The position numbers and the translations under genes are program-made. Shown here piece by piece: positions 49,114 to 59,306 of a stretch of 64,000 nucleotides of DNA. Origin of the DNA: Terriglobia bacterium (lineage in GTDB: Bacteria; Acidobacteriota; Terriglobia; UBA7540); the NCBI GenBank assembly GCA_030041095.1, contig JASHON010000110.1:1-64000 (forward strand), read 5' to 3'. The notes beneath the pieces were generated by a model. The model was not told the origin of the DNA and did no database searches. It saw nothing but the letters and a program-made list of their open reading frames with translations. The first letter of the stretch is position 1; each line of letters opens with the position of its first letter.

Positions 49114-49560
49114 TCAACGGCTGAGGGTAGACGATGCGGGCTTCTGAACCACGTGCGCATGCGTCGGGCCCGCATAGACTCTGAGCCGGCGCGCCATCCG
49201 GCTACCCAGCCGGCTCTTGGGTAACATGCCGAGGATTGCTTCCCGAACCAAGGCCTCCGGACGGGACGACATGTACGTTCGCGCTGAAATCTCTTTCAGA
49301 CCACCGGGATAACCCGTGTGGCGGCGATAAACTTTGCGATCCAGCTTTCGGCCAGTGAGCACCACCTTTGCGCAATTCACCACGATCAGTCCATCACGGT
49401 GATCTTCGTGCGGCGTATAGTCCGGGCAGTGCTTGCCCGTCAGAAGCAAGGCCGCCCGCGAAGAAAGCCGCCCAAGCGCCATGCCCGTCGCATCCACAAC
49501 GTGCCACTGGACGGTTCCGCGCTTGCGCCCCTGTAAGTAAGTGCTCACTCCCCAGTCCAC
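49114..49560 (-). CDS. rplM: 50S ribosomal protein L13
   Basis: About 148 residues. WHVVDATGMALGRLSSRAAL, DHRDGLIVVNCAKVVLTGRK and HTGYPGGLKEISARTYMSSR identify L13. Both possible starts are GTG (49560 or 49548). The second fits the family's M-x-TY opening (STYLQGRKRGTVQ); the first has GGGAAGAG directly before it. First gene of the translation cluster in this window. Confidence 0.95.
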   Translation of the reverse strand: MDWGVSTYLQGRKRGTVQWHVVDATGMALGRLSSRAALLLTGKHCPDYTPHEDHRDGLIVVNCAKVVLTGRKLDRKVYRRHTGYPGGLKEISARTYMSSRPEALVREAILGMLPKSRLGSRMARRLRVYAGPTHAHVVQKPASSTLSR

Positions 49561-49586
49561 CTCTTCCCTAAATCCACAATTTTTTA

Positions 49587-49615
49587 TTAATACCGAAACC
49601 CGCGAATTTTGTCAA
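49587..49615 (-). promoter_or_regulatory. Sigma70-type promoter for rplM-rpsI-rpsB-tsf-pyrH-frr
   Basis: On the reverse strand TTGACA (49615-49610), 17 bases, then TATTAA (49592-49587). It overlaps the last bases of the MutS-like gene and lies 27 bases before the rplM start, in an AT-rich patch that stands out locally. Confidence 0.7.
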
Positions 49616-51426
49616 ATCTTAAAACCCACGGAGCGCATGAGCTCGACGGCGTTACTGGTCCGGACAATTCCCGGACTGAGACGGTAATCGAAAATCAATC
49701 TGCCGTTTTCCAGTCGGTCTTCGAAGTGATAGTTCGCCGCGCTCGATCCGAGTCCGTCTGCAATCTGGGTGAGCGCCATATCGTGAGTGGTGACCAGCCC
49801 TACTGCCCCTTGCCGGACCAGATTCTGCACCACAGCCTCTGCGCCCACGCGTCGATCGTGTGAATTCGTGCCTTGCAGCAATTCATCCATTAAAAACAGT
49901 ACTGGCAAGGGCCCTGTCACAAGATCGGCTATCAGTTTCAGACGCAGGATTTCCGCATAAAACCGCGATATTCCCCCCTGAAGCGAATCCAGGACACAAA
50001 TCGACGCGGTCACTTGCAGCGGTGAAAGGTGCAAGCGCCGCGCGCGAACCGGAGCGCCGCACTGCGCGAGCACGGCGTTGATTCCTACCGCCCGGACGAA
50101 CGTGCTCTTTCCCGCCATGTTCGGACCGCTGATAATCACAAGCTGCGAATTCCTGTCGAGTCGGAGATCGTTGCGCACGGCGTGTCTTTCCGGAATCAAC
50201 GGATGGGCAAAGCCCTCCGCGTCAAAGCAAGGCGTATCTTCAATGAGCTCCGGAAATACGTCAGCGGGATGCTCGTAGGCGTAACCGGCTAGGGCCGTCA
50301 AGGCCTCTATCGTTCCGACGGAAGACAGCCAGCCCCGAATGTCATGCCCGTGCCTCCTTCTCCACGCTTCTAGGGAAAAAGCCATCCGCAAGGTTCGCAA
50401 CAGGAACGGGTCGATGACTCTTAGGAACATGTGATGCCTCGACTCGACCCGATCGATCAACTTACTCAGTTGCCTGATCGATCTGGAAGCGGCCAGCCAA
50501 CCGGTTTTCAGGCCAGTCTGAAGCTCAACCAGCATGGGTGCTGAAAAGGGTTCCCGCCCCAGGCGCTCCAGCACGCCAGCCAGCAACGCGAGGTGTTCGC
50601 ACGCTTGCTCGGCATGAGAAGCAATTTCGGTCGCTCGCCGTCGGAACGCGGACCACACGCTGAAAGTCACCATGCTGATCGCGAGGCACGGAAGGACGAT
50701 CCCCAGCGCCAGCGCAACGCCTATACTGGCAAGCCACAACACCGGAAACCCATACGCAACCATTCGCGCGAATCCCGGCTGAAGCACAACCTCACTGTCG
50801 CCCCACGCCGCCAACGCTTCAGGCTTGACTCCCGAACGGACGTCCTCGCCCAAAATTGCGAGATCTTTTCGAAGATCGAGCCGGTTTCGAAGCTCGGCAA
50901 CTGCGGCCTGCCGTGCCTTGACGGTCTGCGGGCTGGCAGGCTCAAGCAACCATTGCGCCAGCGTCGCCTCTCCGGCCCCGGTACGTGCCGTGCAAAGAAG
51001 CTCGAAGAGCGACCCCCTACCGAAGACGTCAAGATCTCGGGCGTAAGGGTGCGCAGCGTCTAGGAACTGCTCTCCGGACTCGGCCCTCCCGGCCCAACGG
51101 TTCTCCAGGCGCGCAAGCCCGGCCTCGCAGAACTGAACCACTCGCGAACACGTTCGGAGGGCGCCCGCCACACGGGCGTGAATGACGGATAAGCTCACGA
51201 AAGCCGATCCCGGAACCAGAATCCAAAGGAGGGAGACGGAACGGACTGACAAGGCTACAACGGCGAGCGTTATGGCCGCGCCCGCAAGGAGCAATTGGAC
51301 GTTGCCCAACGTTCTGTGCTGACGCTCCAGTCGGGTGAGATGTTCCTGTTCTGCATTGAGGAGTCCGGAATATTCGGCATGGGGATCTCCAGGCATGGTG
51401 GCCTTGCGCAGGCCCGTCCCTTCCAT
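49612..51426 (-). CDS. Membrane-anchored MutS-like ATPase
   Basis: A 604-residue protein with a MutS-type ATPase domain at the C-terminus: Walker A SGPNMAGKSTF (about 435-445), a Q-loop-like DSLQGGISRFYAEILRL, Walker B VLFLMDELLQGTNSHDR and the trans-His TTHDM. The middle is MutS domain III-like helices. It lacks the MutS mismatch-recognition domain (no F-x-E). Two pairs of membrane helices (about 43-84 and 222-262) place it at the inner membrane. Such MutS-related proteins have no established role in mismatch repair. ATG 51396 is an alternative start. Confidence 0.88.
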   Translation of the reverse strand: MEGTGLRKATMPGDPHAEYSGLLNAEQEHLTRLERQHRTLGNVQLLLAGAAITLAVVALSVRSVSLLWILVPGSAFVSLSVIHARVAGALRTCSRVVQFCEAGLARLENRWAGRAESGEQFLDAAHPYARDLDVFGRGSLFELLCTARTGAGEATLAQWLLEPASPQTVKARQAAVAELRNRLDLRKDLAILGEDVRSGVKPEALAAWGDSEVVLQPGFARMVAYGFPVLWLASIGVALALGIVLPCLAISMVTFSVWSAFRRRATEIASHAEQACEHLALLAGVLERLGREPFSAPMLVELQTGLKTGWLAASRSIRQLSKLIDRVESRHHMFLRVIDPFLLRTLRMAFSLEAWRRRHGHDIRGWLSSVGTIEALTALAGYAYEHPADVFPELIEDTPCFDAEGFAHPLIPERHAVRNDLRLDRNSQLVIISGPNMAGKSTFVRAVGINAVLAQCGAPVRARRLHLSPLQVTASICVLDSLQGGISRFYAEILRLKLIADLVTGPLPVLFLMDELLQGTNSHDRRVGAEAVVQNLVRQGAVGLVTTHDMALTQIADGLGSSAANYHFEDRLENGRLIFDYRLSPGIVRTSNAVELMRSVGFKI

Positions 51427-51513
51427 CTACCGCCGCCGTTGCGGCCCGGTCGTTGCGGATTCGCTAGCCGCGGCGTTTTCTGAATCCCTTCGGGAGTGGT
51501 TCGCCGCTCCGCC

Positions 51514-51648
51514 CTAACCCGCCCACACAACCAGTTGCCTGCGAAGCAGGATCACCTGACCCAGGTGGTACGCGTTATGATCCAGGCAGGCGAGCGCTTG
51601 ACGAAGCACCGTGCGGCCGGAAGTTCCTGGAACGGAAGCAAGAACTCT
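51514..51648 (-). pseudogene. DinB-like protein, C-terminal remnant
   Basis: Directly after the asnS stop, in the same frame, the reverse strand encodes TVLRQALACLDHNAYHLGQV and ILLRRQLVVWAG before a TAG at 51514. H-N-x-Y-H-x-G-Q is the last metal-binding helix of DinB/YfiT-type enzymes. Only about 44 codons remain, and the N-terminal three-quarters of the gene are missing, so it is a relic left by a deletion joining it to asnS. Confidence 0.6.
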
Positions 51649-52956
51649 CTACGGAGTCAACCGGTACAACATCCGTGGAAACGGGATCGATTCGCGCACG
51701 TGCTCCAGTCCGCAAATCCATCCGATCACGCGCTCAATGCCCATGCCGAAGCCTGCGTGCGGGAAAGCGCCGTAGCGGCGGAGATCGAGGTACCATTCGA
51801 AGGCCGCGCGTGGCAATCGGTTCTCCTCAATGCGTTTCACAAGCAATTCGTAATCTGCAAGGCGGACGCCACCACCGATGATCTCACCATGTCCTTCGGG
51901 AGCGAGCATATCCACGCAAAGGGCCAACTCCGGACGCTCGGGATCGGGCGCCATATAGAACGCCTTCACCTGTGAGGGATAATGAGTCACCAGCACCGGC
52001 TTCGGGAACTCCTGCGAAAGGAGGGTTTCGTCCGCGCCGCCCAGATCGCCGCCCCATTGAATCTCACTCCCCTTCGATTGAAGTATCTTCACGGCGTCGT
52101 CGTAAACCAGACGCGGGAAGGGCGTCTGACGGCAAGGCTCGAGCCTGGCTGGATCGCGCTCCAGGGTTTCAAGCTCCCGGCTCCGCCGGCTGAGGACGCG
52201 GTCCACCACGAAGGCAACCAATTCCTCCCCGAGTTTGCAAATATCCTCCAGGCCAGCGAATGCCACTTCCGGCTCGATCATCCAGAACTCTGTCAGGTGA
52301 CGCCGCGTTTTGGACTTTTCGGCGCGGAATACAGGCCCGAAACAGTACGTCTTACCCACCGCGGCAGCGGCCGCTTCGTTATAGAGCTGGCCGGACTGCG
52401 TCAGATAAGCCTTGTCGTCGAAGTAATCCACCTCAAATAGCGTTGTGGTACCTTCACAGGCAGCCGGAGTGAAGATGGGCGCATCGACGAGCGTGAAGCT
52501 GCGGTCGTCAAAGAAATCTCGGGCAGCCTTGATCACTTCGTGCCGAATGCCGAGAATGGCGTGCTGCCGGCTGGACCTGAGCCAAAGATGCCGGTGATCC
52601 ATCAGGAATTCAATTCCGTGCTCTTTCGGCGTTATTGGATAAGGAGCATCAACCGGCACGGCCTGGACCGCTTCAACGCCGGAAACCTGAAGCTCGAAAC
52701 CGCCCGGCGCGCGCGCATCCGCACGGACCGTTCCTTCGACGCGGACCGACGTCTCTTGCGTCAGTGAGCGCACACGCTCAAACACTTCCGCCGGCACGGC
52801 GGATTTGACGACCACTCCCTGAACCAATCCCGTGCCATCGCGGAAGATGGGGAACAAAAGCTTTCCGCTCTCACGCAGGTTGTAAACCCATCCTTGAACA
52901 CGAACGCTCTCGCCCTCGTGGTGCGACAGGTTGCGGATATCAACAACAGACGGCAA
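51649..52956 (-). CDS. asnS: Asparaginyl-tRNA synthetase
   Basis: A 435-residue class IIb synthetase. An N-terminal OB-fold (about 1-105, [20 protein letters not shown]) binds the anticodon. The catalytic domain has class II motif 2 ([20 protein letters not shown]) and motif 3 ([20 protein letters not shown]). The start is taken as TTG 52956 because AGGAGG lies four bases upstream; a GTG at 52971 places the Shine-Dalgarno inside the gene. AsnRS rather than AspRS is supported by [12 protein letters not shown] and length. Adjacent genes are functionally unrelated. Confidence 0.9.
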   Translation of the reverse strand: MPSVVDIRNLSHHEGESVRVQGWVYNLRESGKLLFPIFRDGTGLVQGVVVKSAVPAEVFERVRSLTQETSVRVEGTVRADARAPGGFELQVSGVEAVQAVPVDAPYPITPKEHGIEFLMDHRHLWLRSSRQHAILGIRHEVIKAARDFFDDRSFTLVDAPIFTPAACEGTTTLFEVDYFDDKAYLTQSGQLYNEAAAAAVGKTYCFGPVFRAEKSKTRRHLTEFWMIEPEVAFAGLEDICKLGEELVAFVVDRVLSRRSRELETLERDPARLEPCRQTPFPRLVYDDAVKILQSKGSEIQWGGDLGGADETLLSQEFPKPVLVTHYPSQVKAFYMAPDPERPELALCVDMLAPEGHGEIIGGGVRLADYELLVKRIEENRLPRAAFEWYLDLRRYGAFPHAGFGMGIERVIGWICGLEHVRESIPFPRMLYRLTP

Positions 52957-52970
52957 TGACCCTCCTAACA

Positions 52971-53789
52971 CTATACGGCAGACAGTCTCTCAACCGTTTC
53001 TCTAATCTTTGCCATGCTGGGCGCTTCCGCACCCGTGCCGCGCGGCTCGAGCAGGAGCGGAACCTTGGTGTCGAGCTTAGCGAGCATCTTCACGGTACGG
53101 TCCCACTCGATCGTCCCTTCAAACGGCAGAAGATGGTCGTCGGAATCTCCGCGATTGTCATGCAGGTGCACCGCTCGAATCCGGCCCTCGAGCGTTTCGA
53201 ACGCCGTTTCCACGCCGCCCGTAATATGGGCGTGGCCGGTGTCAAAACAGGCGCCGGCATCGAGGTGCGTGTAATCCAGGAACTGGCGCAGGCGCTCTGC
53301 CGTGCCGAGTCCGCCCATCGTGTTTTCAATGAGCGCTTCTGCGCCCCGCTCCTTGGCAAACATCCGCAAGTGCTCGATGGAGGTGAACGCCGCATCAAAT
53401 TTGCGTAGATCGTATTCATCGTTTTCAAGTCCCAGATGAAGGACAAGAAAGCGGAAAGGAAGCCGTTCGGCGATATCGATGGCGCGTTTGATCTCATCCA
53501 TCGATTCGATTCGCTGGCGTCGTTCCAAATAAGCGGGCGAGACGAGGAAGCCCGACTCTCCCCGCGTTCCTCCGCCTTTCGAAATCGGAGCATGTAACGA
53601 AAAAAGGCTCACATCGTGATCCGCGAACCACTGTCCAAGGTCGCGAATATGGTTCGCGTCGTAATAGTCCAGATGGTCGCGAGAGGCGAATAATTCCAGC
53701 GTACGAATCTGCGCGCTTAGGATTCGGTCCAGAAGATACGAAGACAGCCGTTGTCCGGCAAAAAGGTAAGTCGAAAGGCCCAGTTCCAT
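52971..53789 (-). CDS. Sugar-phosphate isomerase/epimerase-like TIM barrel (AP endonuclease 2 fold)
   Basis: A 272-residue xylose-isomerase-like barrel. Metal-site phrases typical of the fold are present: [28 protein letters not shown] and [17 protein letters not shown] 53789 lies inside the stop of the gamma-glutamyltransferase gene (TGATG), so the two are coupled. Members act on varied sugars or inositols; the substrate cannot be told here. Confidence 0.85.
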   Translation of the reverse strand: MELGLSTYLFAGQRLSSYLLDRILSAQIRTLELFASRDHLDYYDANHIRDLGQWFADHDVSLFSLHAPISKGGGTRGESGFLVSPAYLERRQRIESMDEIKRAIDIAERLPFRFLVLHLGLENDEYDLRKFDAAFTSIEHLRMFAKERGAEALIENTMGGLGTAERLRQFLDYTHLDAGACFDTGHAHITGGVETAFETLEGRIRAVHLHDNRGDSDDHLLPFEGTIEWDRTVKMLAKLDTKVPLLLEPRGTGAEAPSMAKIRETVERLSAV

Positions 53790-55507
53790 CAGTAACCCAC
53801 CGCCTCGCCGTGCCCTCTCGGGTCTGCCGCACCAAACCGCCATCCCGTTTTCGGATCCGCTGCGATGGCTTCGCACTCGCCAATGTGATTCCGAAAAGCT
53901 ACGTGGTAACCTGCCGCCTCGAGCTTCGCGATCGTATCCGCTGAAAACCCCTCCCGCTCGAGGTAAACCTTATCCGGCATCCATTGATTGTGAAAGCGAG
54001 GCTCGATCACGGCTTGGAGAATGTCCATCTTGTAGACGAGTACGTTCAAAATCACTTCAAGCACAGTGTTGATGATGGTCGGCCCGCCCGGAGCGCCAAG
54101 CACCAGCCGCACCGCGCCGTTCTTGAGCACGATGGTAGGCGTCATTGCTGAAAGAGGGCGCTTGTAGGGCGCAATGGCATTTGCGGAGCTCTGAACCAAT
54201 CCATACATATTGGGCGAGCCCGGCTTGCTCGTAAAGTCGTCCATTTCGTCATTCAACAAGAACCCCGCGCCAGCCACCGTGACACCGCTTCCGTAACCAT
54301 TGTTCAAGGTGTAGGTGTTTGAAACCGCGTCACCGGCCTCATCGACCACTGAAAAATGAGTTGTCTCGGATGACTCGTAGTCCATCGCCCGGCCCGCGGC
54401 AACCGGCACATCGGGCTTCGATGTAAGAATCCCATTCCGGAGCCTTGCGGCGTAGGCAAGGCTCATCATTCCCCGGATGGGTACCTTTACGAAATCCGTA
54501 TCGCCCATATACGCCGCACGGTCGGCAAACGCACGCCGCATGGCCTCAACCATCAGATGCATCGAATGATAAGAATCCGGCGGTCCAAGATCGAGGGGGG
54601 CCAGAATGTTCAGTATTTCGACCAGAACGGCGCCTCCGGAACTGGGTGGCGGCGTAGATAATATCGTATAGCCCCGAAAATGCCCCACCAATGGCTTCCG
54701 CAGGATCGCATGATAGTGCGCCAGATCCTGCAAAGTGATGATGCCGTCCAGCCCCTTCTCAGTCTGGACGATGTCGCGGGCAATCGTGCCGTGATAGAAA
54801 GCCTCGGGTCCATGCTGGGCGATGCTTTCCAGGGTCCCGGCCAGCTCGGGTTGCTTGAAGATTTCGCCCGGCTGGTAATACCGGCTGCCCCGCAAAAAGA
54901 TGCGCCTGGATTCGGAGAACCGTGAGAGAAGCGTCGCATGAGCCCGAAGATCCCGGCTAAGCCAGTAACTGACTGGAAAGCCGTCACGCGCAAGACGAAT
55001 GGCAGGCTGCATGACGCGAGCCAAGCCCAGCTTGCCGAATTTCTGCTCCGCCAGCGCCAATCCGGCTACCGTACCCGGCACGCCCACGGAGAGAGCCCCC
55101 ACAATGCTCTTTCCCGGAATCACCTGGCCGCGGGAATCCAGATACATGTTGCGCGTGGCCGCTCCGGGCGCCTCTTCGCGATAGTCCATACACACTGGCT
55201 GACCGTTCGCCATGCGGATCAACATGAATCCGCCGCCGCCGATATTGCCGGCGAACGGATAGGTGACTGCAAGCGCAAAGCCCACCGCGACTGCCGCGTC
55301 GACAGCGTTTCCACCTTCACGAAGGATGGCGACTCCAGCCTGAGAAGCAAGTGGCTGGCTCGAAACCACCATTCCGTGCCGCGCGGCCACGGGTTCCAGC
55401 GCGCTTGCTCCCGGAGCCACAGCAGCCACAAACACAAAAAGAATCGCGCACGCAAGCGCGCGATTGCCGTTCCAGCGGGCAAACCTGTTGGCAGGAATAG
55501 GGGGCAT
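53789..55507 (-). CDS. ggt: Gamma-glutamyltransferase
   Basis: A 572-residue Ntn-hydrolase precursor. A signal peptide/N-terminal membrane segment (ALACAILFVFVAAVAPGASA) targets it to the periplasm. GGNAVDAAVAVGFALAVTYP and GNIGGGGFMLIRM are typical of the large subunit. Autocleavage would occur before the Thr of ETTHFSVVDEAGDAVSNTYT near residue 380, and GGPTIINTVLEVILNVLVY-type sequence follows in the small subunit. It cleaves gamma-glutamyl bonds of glutathione and related peptides. Confidence 0.93.
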   Translation of the reverse strand: MPPIPANRFARWNGNRALACAILFVFVAAVAPGASALEPVAARHGMVVSSQPLASQAGVAILREGGNAVDAAVAVGFALAVTYPFAGNIGGGGFMLIRMANGQPVCMDYREEAPGAATRNMYLDSRGQVIPGKSIVGALSVGVPGTVAGLALAEQKFGKLGLARVMQPAIRLARDGFPVSYWLSRDLRAHATLLSRFSESRRIFLRGSRYYQPGEIFKQPELAGTLESIAQHGPEAFYHGTIARDIVQTEKGLDGIITLQDLAHYHAILRKPLVGHFRGYTILSTPPPSSGGAVLVEILNILAPLDLGPPDSYHSMHLMVEAMRRAFADRAAYMGDTDFVKVPIRGMMSLAYAARLRNGILTSKPDVPVAAGRAMDYESSETTHFSVVDEAGDAVSNTYTLNNGYGSGVTVAGAGFLLNDEMDDFTSKPGSPNMYGLVQSSANAIAPYKRPLSAMTPTIVLKNGAVRLVLGAPGGPTIINTVLEVILNVLVYKMDILQAVIEPRFHNQWMPDKVYLEREGFSADTIAKLEAAGYHVAFRNHIGECEAIAADPKTGWRFGAADPRGHGEAVGY

Positions 55508-55628
55508 GGAGACGCTCCATTATAGCTTAACTCTTGCCTTGACCCGCCCGGCCCGCTCGATCAAGATCGTCAGAAATTGTTGGAGGGCGAAATGGCAAAA
55601 CAAGCCAATCAGTATCTGAAGAATTAGC

Positions 55629-56855
55629 TCAGACGGACTTCGAGTTCAGGATGCATCGAAGCGTGTCACGGGCAATCATGCGTTCTTCGTCAGTCGGGAT
55701 CACCCAAACGGACGCTCGTGAATTCGCACGGCTGATTTCCGTTTCCGTTCCGGACGCTGCCGAATTCGCTTCTGCGTCCAATTCCACGCCCAGCACGCCT
55801 AACTGCCGGCAAATTTCGGAGCGTATCACCGCCGCGTTCGCTCCGATTCCGCCCGTGAAGATCAGCGCGTCCGCGCCGCCCAGCACCGTCCAATACGCCC
55901 CGGCGTATTTCGCCACTCGATAACAGAAAACATCGATCGCCGTGCGACACCGAGTATTGCCTTCCGCCGCCGCTTTCGTGATTTCCCGCATATCTGCTGA
56001 CACGCCCGATAACGCCATCAACCCGCTCTGCTCACTCAGGATCTTCTCGGCGCTCTCCAAACTCATTGCAAAGAGCTTGAGAACATAGAGCAGCGCTCCG
56101 GCGTCCAAATCGCCGGGCCGCGTACCCATAACGAGGCCGTCGAGCGGAGTAAAGCCCATGGATGTATCCACCGACTTCCCGTGCTTGATCGCGCAGATAG
56201 AGCAGCCGTTGCCAAGGTGGCAGATGATCAGCTTCAGCGCCTCTGGAGAAGAGCCCCGCAACTCGGCGAATCGGCTCATCACATAACGATACGACGTGCC
56301 GTGAAAGCCGTAGCGGCGCATGTGCGCTCCTTCGTACCACGCCCACGGCAAGCCGAATAGATACGCGCGTGGCGGGAGGGTCTGATGGAACGCCGTGTCG
56401 AAAACGGCGACGTGAACGGCATGCGGAAGCCGTTCCCGGCTTGCGGCGTAGCCCTCCAGGTTCTTGGGATTATGCAAAGGAGCAAGATCGTTGCAGACCC
56501 TGATGCGCATGAGCGTTACCTCATCGATCACGGCAGACTGATTGAAGAATTCTCCTCCGTGAACCACCCGATGGCCGACGCCATGGATTTCTTGCACGTG
56601 TCTGAGCACGCCCTGCGCCATCATCCATTCGAACGCGGCGTTCAGCGCCGCAGCGTGGTTCTCTGCCCGCACTTTACAAGTCTGGCCCGGACCCGAACCC
56701 GCGCAGCCGCTAAGCAAAGGATCCGTTTGGCCGATACGCTCGACGTCTCCGTGCGCGAGCACACGCTCCGAGCCACTTGCGATTTGCTCCGGGCTGGTCT
56801 CGATGAGTTGAAACTTCACCGACGAGCTCCCGCAATTGAGAACAAAAATGTTCAT
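55629..56855 (-). CDS. ackA: Acetate kinase
   Basis: A 408-residue kinase of the ASKHA fold. It begins MNIFVLNCGSSSVKFQLIE and contains HRVVHGGEFF, VAVFDTAFHQTLP, CHLGNGCSICAI and FTGGIGANAAVIRSEIC. It converts acetyl phosphate + ADP to acetate + ATP. The gene follows phosphoketolase by 54 bases, so the acetyl phosphate made by that enzyme is the likely substrate. Confidence 0.96.
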   Translation of the reverse strand: MNIFVLNCGSSSVKFQLIETSPEQIASGSERVLAHGDVERIGQTDPLLSGCAGSGPGQTCKVRAENHAAALNAAFEWMMAQGVLRHVQEIHGVGHRVVHGGEFFNQSAVIDEVTLMRIRVCNDLAPLHNPKNLEGYAASRERLPHAVHVAVFDTAFHQTLPPRAYLFGLPWAWYEGAHMRRYGFHGTSYRYVMSRFAELRGSSPEALKLIICHLGNGCSICAIKHGKSVDTSMGFTPLDGLVMGTRPGDLDAGALLYVLKLFAMSLESAEKILSEQSGLMALSGVSADMREITKAAAEGNTRCRTAIDVFCYRVAKYAGAYWTVLGGADALIFTGGIGANAAVIRSEICRQLGVLGVELDAEANSAASGTETEISRANSRASVWVIPTDEERMIARDTLRCILNSKSV

Positions 56856-56909
56856 AGATGAGCGATTCGCATTCAGCGGTCTGTTAGGTTGGTCCTAGAC
56901 ACGGCTTCT

Positions 56910-59306
56910 TCAAAACGGCCACTTCCAACCGGTCAGATCAGGACGGTCCACGCCGTTTTCGCGCGCAAAGGCCGAGCAGTCTGTTATTTCATCGCGCAGC
57001 CACTCCTTCACGTGCGCTCCTGCGCTTTGCAGCCGCGGCACGCGATCAATCACGTCAATGGCCAGGCTGAAACGGTCCACTTGGTTCAAAATCGCCAGCT
57101 CCAGCGGCGTATTGATGCTGCCTTTTTCTTTATAGCCACGCACGTGCATGTTTCCGTGGTTCGTTCGGCGGTACGCCATTTTGTGGATGAGCCACGGGTA
57201 ACTATGAAAATTGAAAATAATCGGCTTGTTCACCGTGAATAGAGTGTCGAAATCGCGGTCCGCCAATCCGTGCGGATGTTCGGTGGAAGGTTGCAGCTTG
57301 AAAAGATCCACCACATTCACGAACCGGATCTTCAGGTCCGGGAATTTCTCCCGCAGAATGGCGACGGCTGCCAGCGCTTCGGCTGTCGCCACGTCCCCGG
57401 CGCTGGCCATCACAACATCGGGGTCAGTTCCCTGGTCGTTGCTCGCCCAGTCCCAGATGCTGATGCCTTTCGTACAGTGCTTGACGGCTGCGTCCATATT
57501 CAGGTACTGCAAGTGCGGTTGCTTGTCCGCAACGATCACGTTCACGTAGTCCACACTGCGCAGGCAATGTTCGGCAACGCTCAGCAGGCAGTTCGAATCC
57601 GGTGGCAAATAGATGCGCGTAACTTCCGCGCTCTTATTCGTGACCACGTCAAGGAAGCCAGGATCCTGATGCGTAAAGCCGTTGTGATCCTGCCGCCAGA
57701 CGACAGAGGTAATCAGAAAATTAAGCGATGCGATCGGGGCACGCCAACTCACGTCCGTCTTGCACTTCTCCAGCCACTTGGCGTGCTGGTTGAACATTGA
57801 ATCCACAATGTGGATAAAGGCTTCGTAGCTTGAAAAGAAGCCATGCCGGCCTGTGAGCAGATAGCCCTCAAGCCATCCTTCGAGCGTATGCTCGCTGAGC
57901 ATTTCCATGACGCGACCATCGGGAGCGAGCTCGCCGCCATCTTGATCTTCCGGCAGGATCGCGCCAAGCCATGTTTTCTTGCTCGCCTCGTATATGGCTT
58001 GCAGGCGGTTTGAGGCTGTCTCGTCCGGACAGAAAACTCGAAAATTCCGCGGATTCACCTGCAGCACGTCTCTCAAATATTGCCCCAGCACGGCAACCGA
58101 TGACACTTCCGAGGTTCCGGGGTGCGTCACCGGCACGGCATAGGAGCGAAAATCCGGCAAACGCAGCGGAATCCTCTGCAATCCGCCGTTGCCGCAAGGG
58201 TTGGCGCTCATTCGCCGCGTGCCGCGCGGAGCCAGATCGCGCAACTCCTCTACAAGCCTGCCGCCGTTATCAAATAGCTCTCGCGGCCGGTAGCTCCGCA
58301 TCCAGTCTTCGAGCAGTTTCAACCGGTCCGGATGCGTGTCTACTTCGAGAATGGGTACCTGATGCGCCCGCCAATACCCTTCCACGCGGCGCCCGTCAAC
58401 AGCTTTGGGGCCCGTCCAGCCCTTCGGTGTGCGCAAGATGATCATGGGCCATCGAGGCCGTAGCGCGTTGCCGCTGTCGCGTGCGTCATTCTGAATCTGG
58501 CGAATCCCGTTAATACAACGTTCCAGCGTGGAAGCCATCTTCTGGTGCATGGCGTCCGGATCGTCACCTTCAACCACGTAAGGCGTCCAACCGTAGCCTC
58601 GGAACAAATCCTCCAACTCTTCAGCGGTAATTCTCGCCAAAATCGTCGGATTGGCAATCTTGTAACCGTTCAAATGCAAAATGGGAAGCACGGCGCCGTC
58701 ACGGACCGGGTTGAGGAATTTGGTGGAATGCCAAGACGTTGCCAGCGGACCCGTTTCTGCTTCCCCATCGCCTACAACCACGGCGACGATCAAGTCTGGG
58801 TTGTCAAAAGCCGCCCCAAAAGCGTGCGAGATGCTATAACCCAGCTCTCCGCCCTCGTGAATCGAGCCGGGCGTTTCCGGCGTGCAGTGGCTCCCAATGC
58901 CGCCAGGAAACGAGAACTGCCTGAAGAACTTCTTCATGCCCTCCTCATCCTGGCTCTTATCCGGATAAACTTCGGAGTAAGTTCCTTCGAGATAAGCACT
59001 CGCGAGCACGGCCGGCGCGCCGTGGCCGGGTCCCGAAACGTAAATCACGTTCAAATCGTACTTTTTGATCAGCCGGTTCAGATGAACCCAGGCAAAGGTT
59101 TGACCGGGGTCGGAGCCCCAATGGCCGAGCAGGCGCTTCTTGATGTGCTGGGGCTTCAGCGGCTCCTTAAGGAGCGGGTTCTCGCATAAGTAAAGCATCC
59201 CGACGCATAGGTAATTCGCTGCACGCCAGTAGGCATTAATCTTTCGCAGCTCATCCTGAGTAAGCGGTGCTGGTGTTGGAATTTCTTGCGAAACGGTGTC
59301 TTTCAT
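56910..59306 (-). CDS. xfp: Xylulose-5-phosphate/fructose-6-phosphate phosphoketolase
   Basis: A 798-residue thiamine-diphosphate enzyme. The family signatures [20 protein letters not shown] and [20 protein letters not shown] are present, along with [20 protein letters not shown] and the C-terminal [20 protein letters not shown]. It splits xylulose-5-P (and often fructose-6-P) with phosphate to acetyl phosphate and glyceraldehyde-3-P or erythrose-4-P. With ackA downstream it forms a phosphoketolase shunt. Confidence 0.96.
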   Translation of the reverse strand: MKDTVSQEIPTPAPLTQDELRKINAYWRAANYLCVGMLYLCENPLLKEPLKPQHIKKRLLGHWGSDPGQTFAWVHLNRLIKKYDLNVIYVSGPGHGAPAVLASAYLEGTYSEVYPDKSQDEEGMKKFFRQFSFPGGIGSHCTPETPGSIHEGGELGYSISHAFGAAFDNPDLIVAVVVGDGEAETGPLATSWHSTKFLNPVRDGAVLPILHLNGYKIANPTILARITAEELEDLFRGYGWTPYVVEGDDPDAMHQKMASTLERCINGIRQIQNDARDSGNALRPRWPMIILRTPKGWTGPKAVDGRRVEGYWRAHQVPILEVDTHPDRLKLLEDWMRSYRPRELFDNGGRLVEELRDLAPRGTRRMSANPCGNGGLQRIPLRLPDFRSYAVPVTHPGTSEVSSVAVLGQYLRDVLQVNPRNFRVFCPDETASNRLQAIYEASKKTWLGAILPEDQDGGELAPDGRVMEMLSEHTLEGWLEGYLLTGRHGFFSSYEAFIHIVDSMFNQHAKWLEKCKTDVSWRAPIASLNFLITSVVWRQDHNGFTHQDPGFLDVVTNKSAEVTRIYLPPDSNCLLSVAEHCLRSVDYVNVIVADKQPHLQYLNMDAAVKHCTKGISIWDWASNDQGTDPDVVMASAGDVATAEALAAVAILREKFPDLKIRFVNVVDLFKLQPSTEHPHGLADRDFDTLFTVNKPIIFNFHSYPWLIHKMAYRRTNHGNMHVRGYKEKGSINTPLELAILNQVDRFSLAIDVIDRVPRLQSAGAHVKEWLRDEITDCSAFARENGVDRPDLTGWKWPF

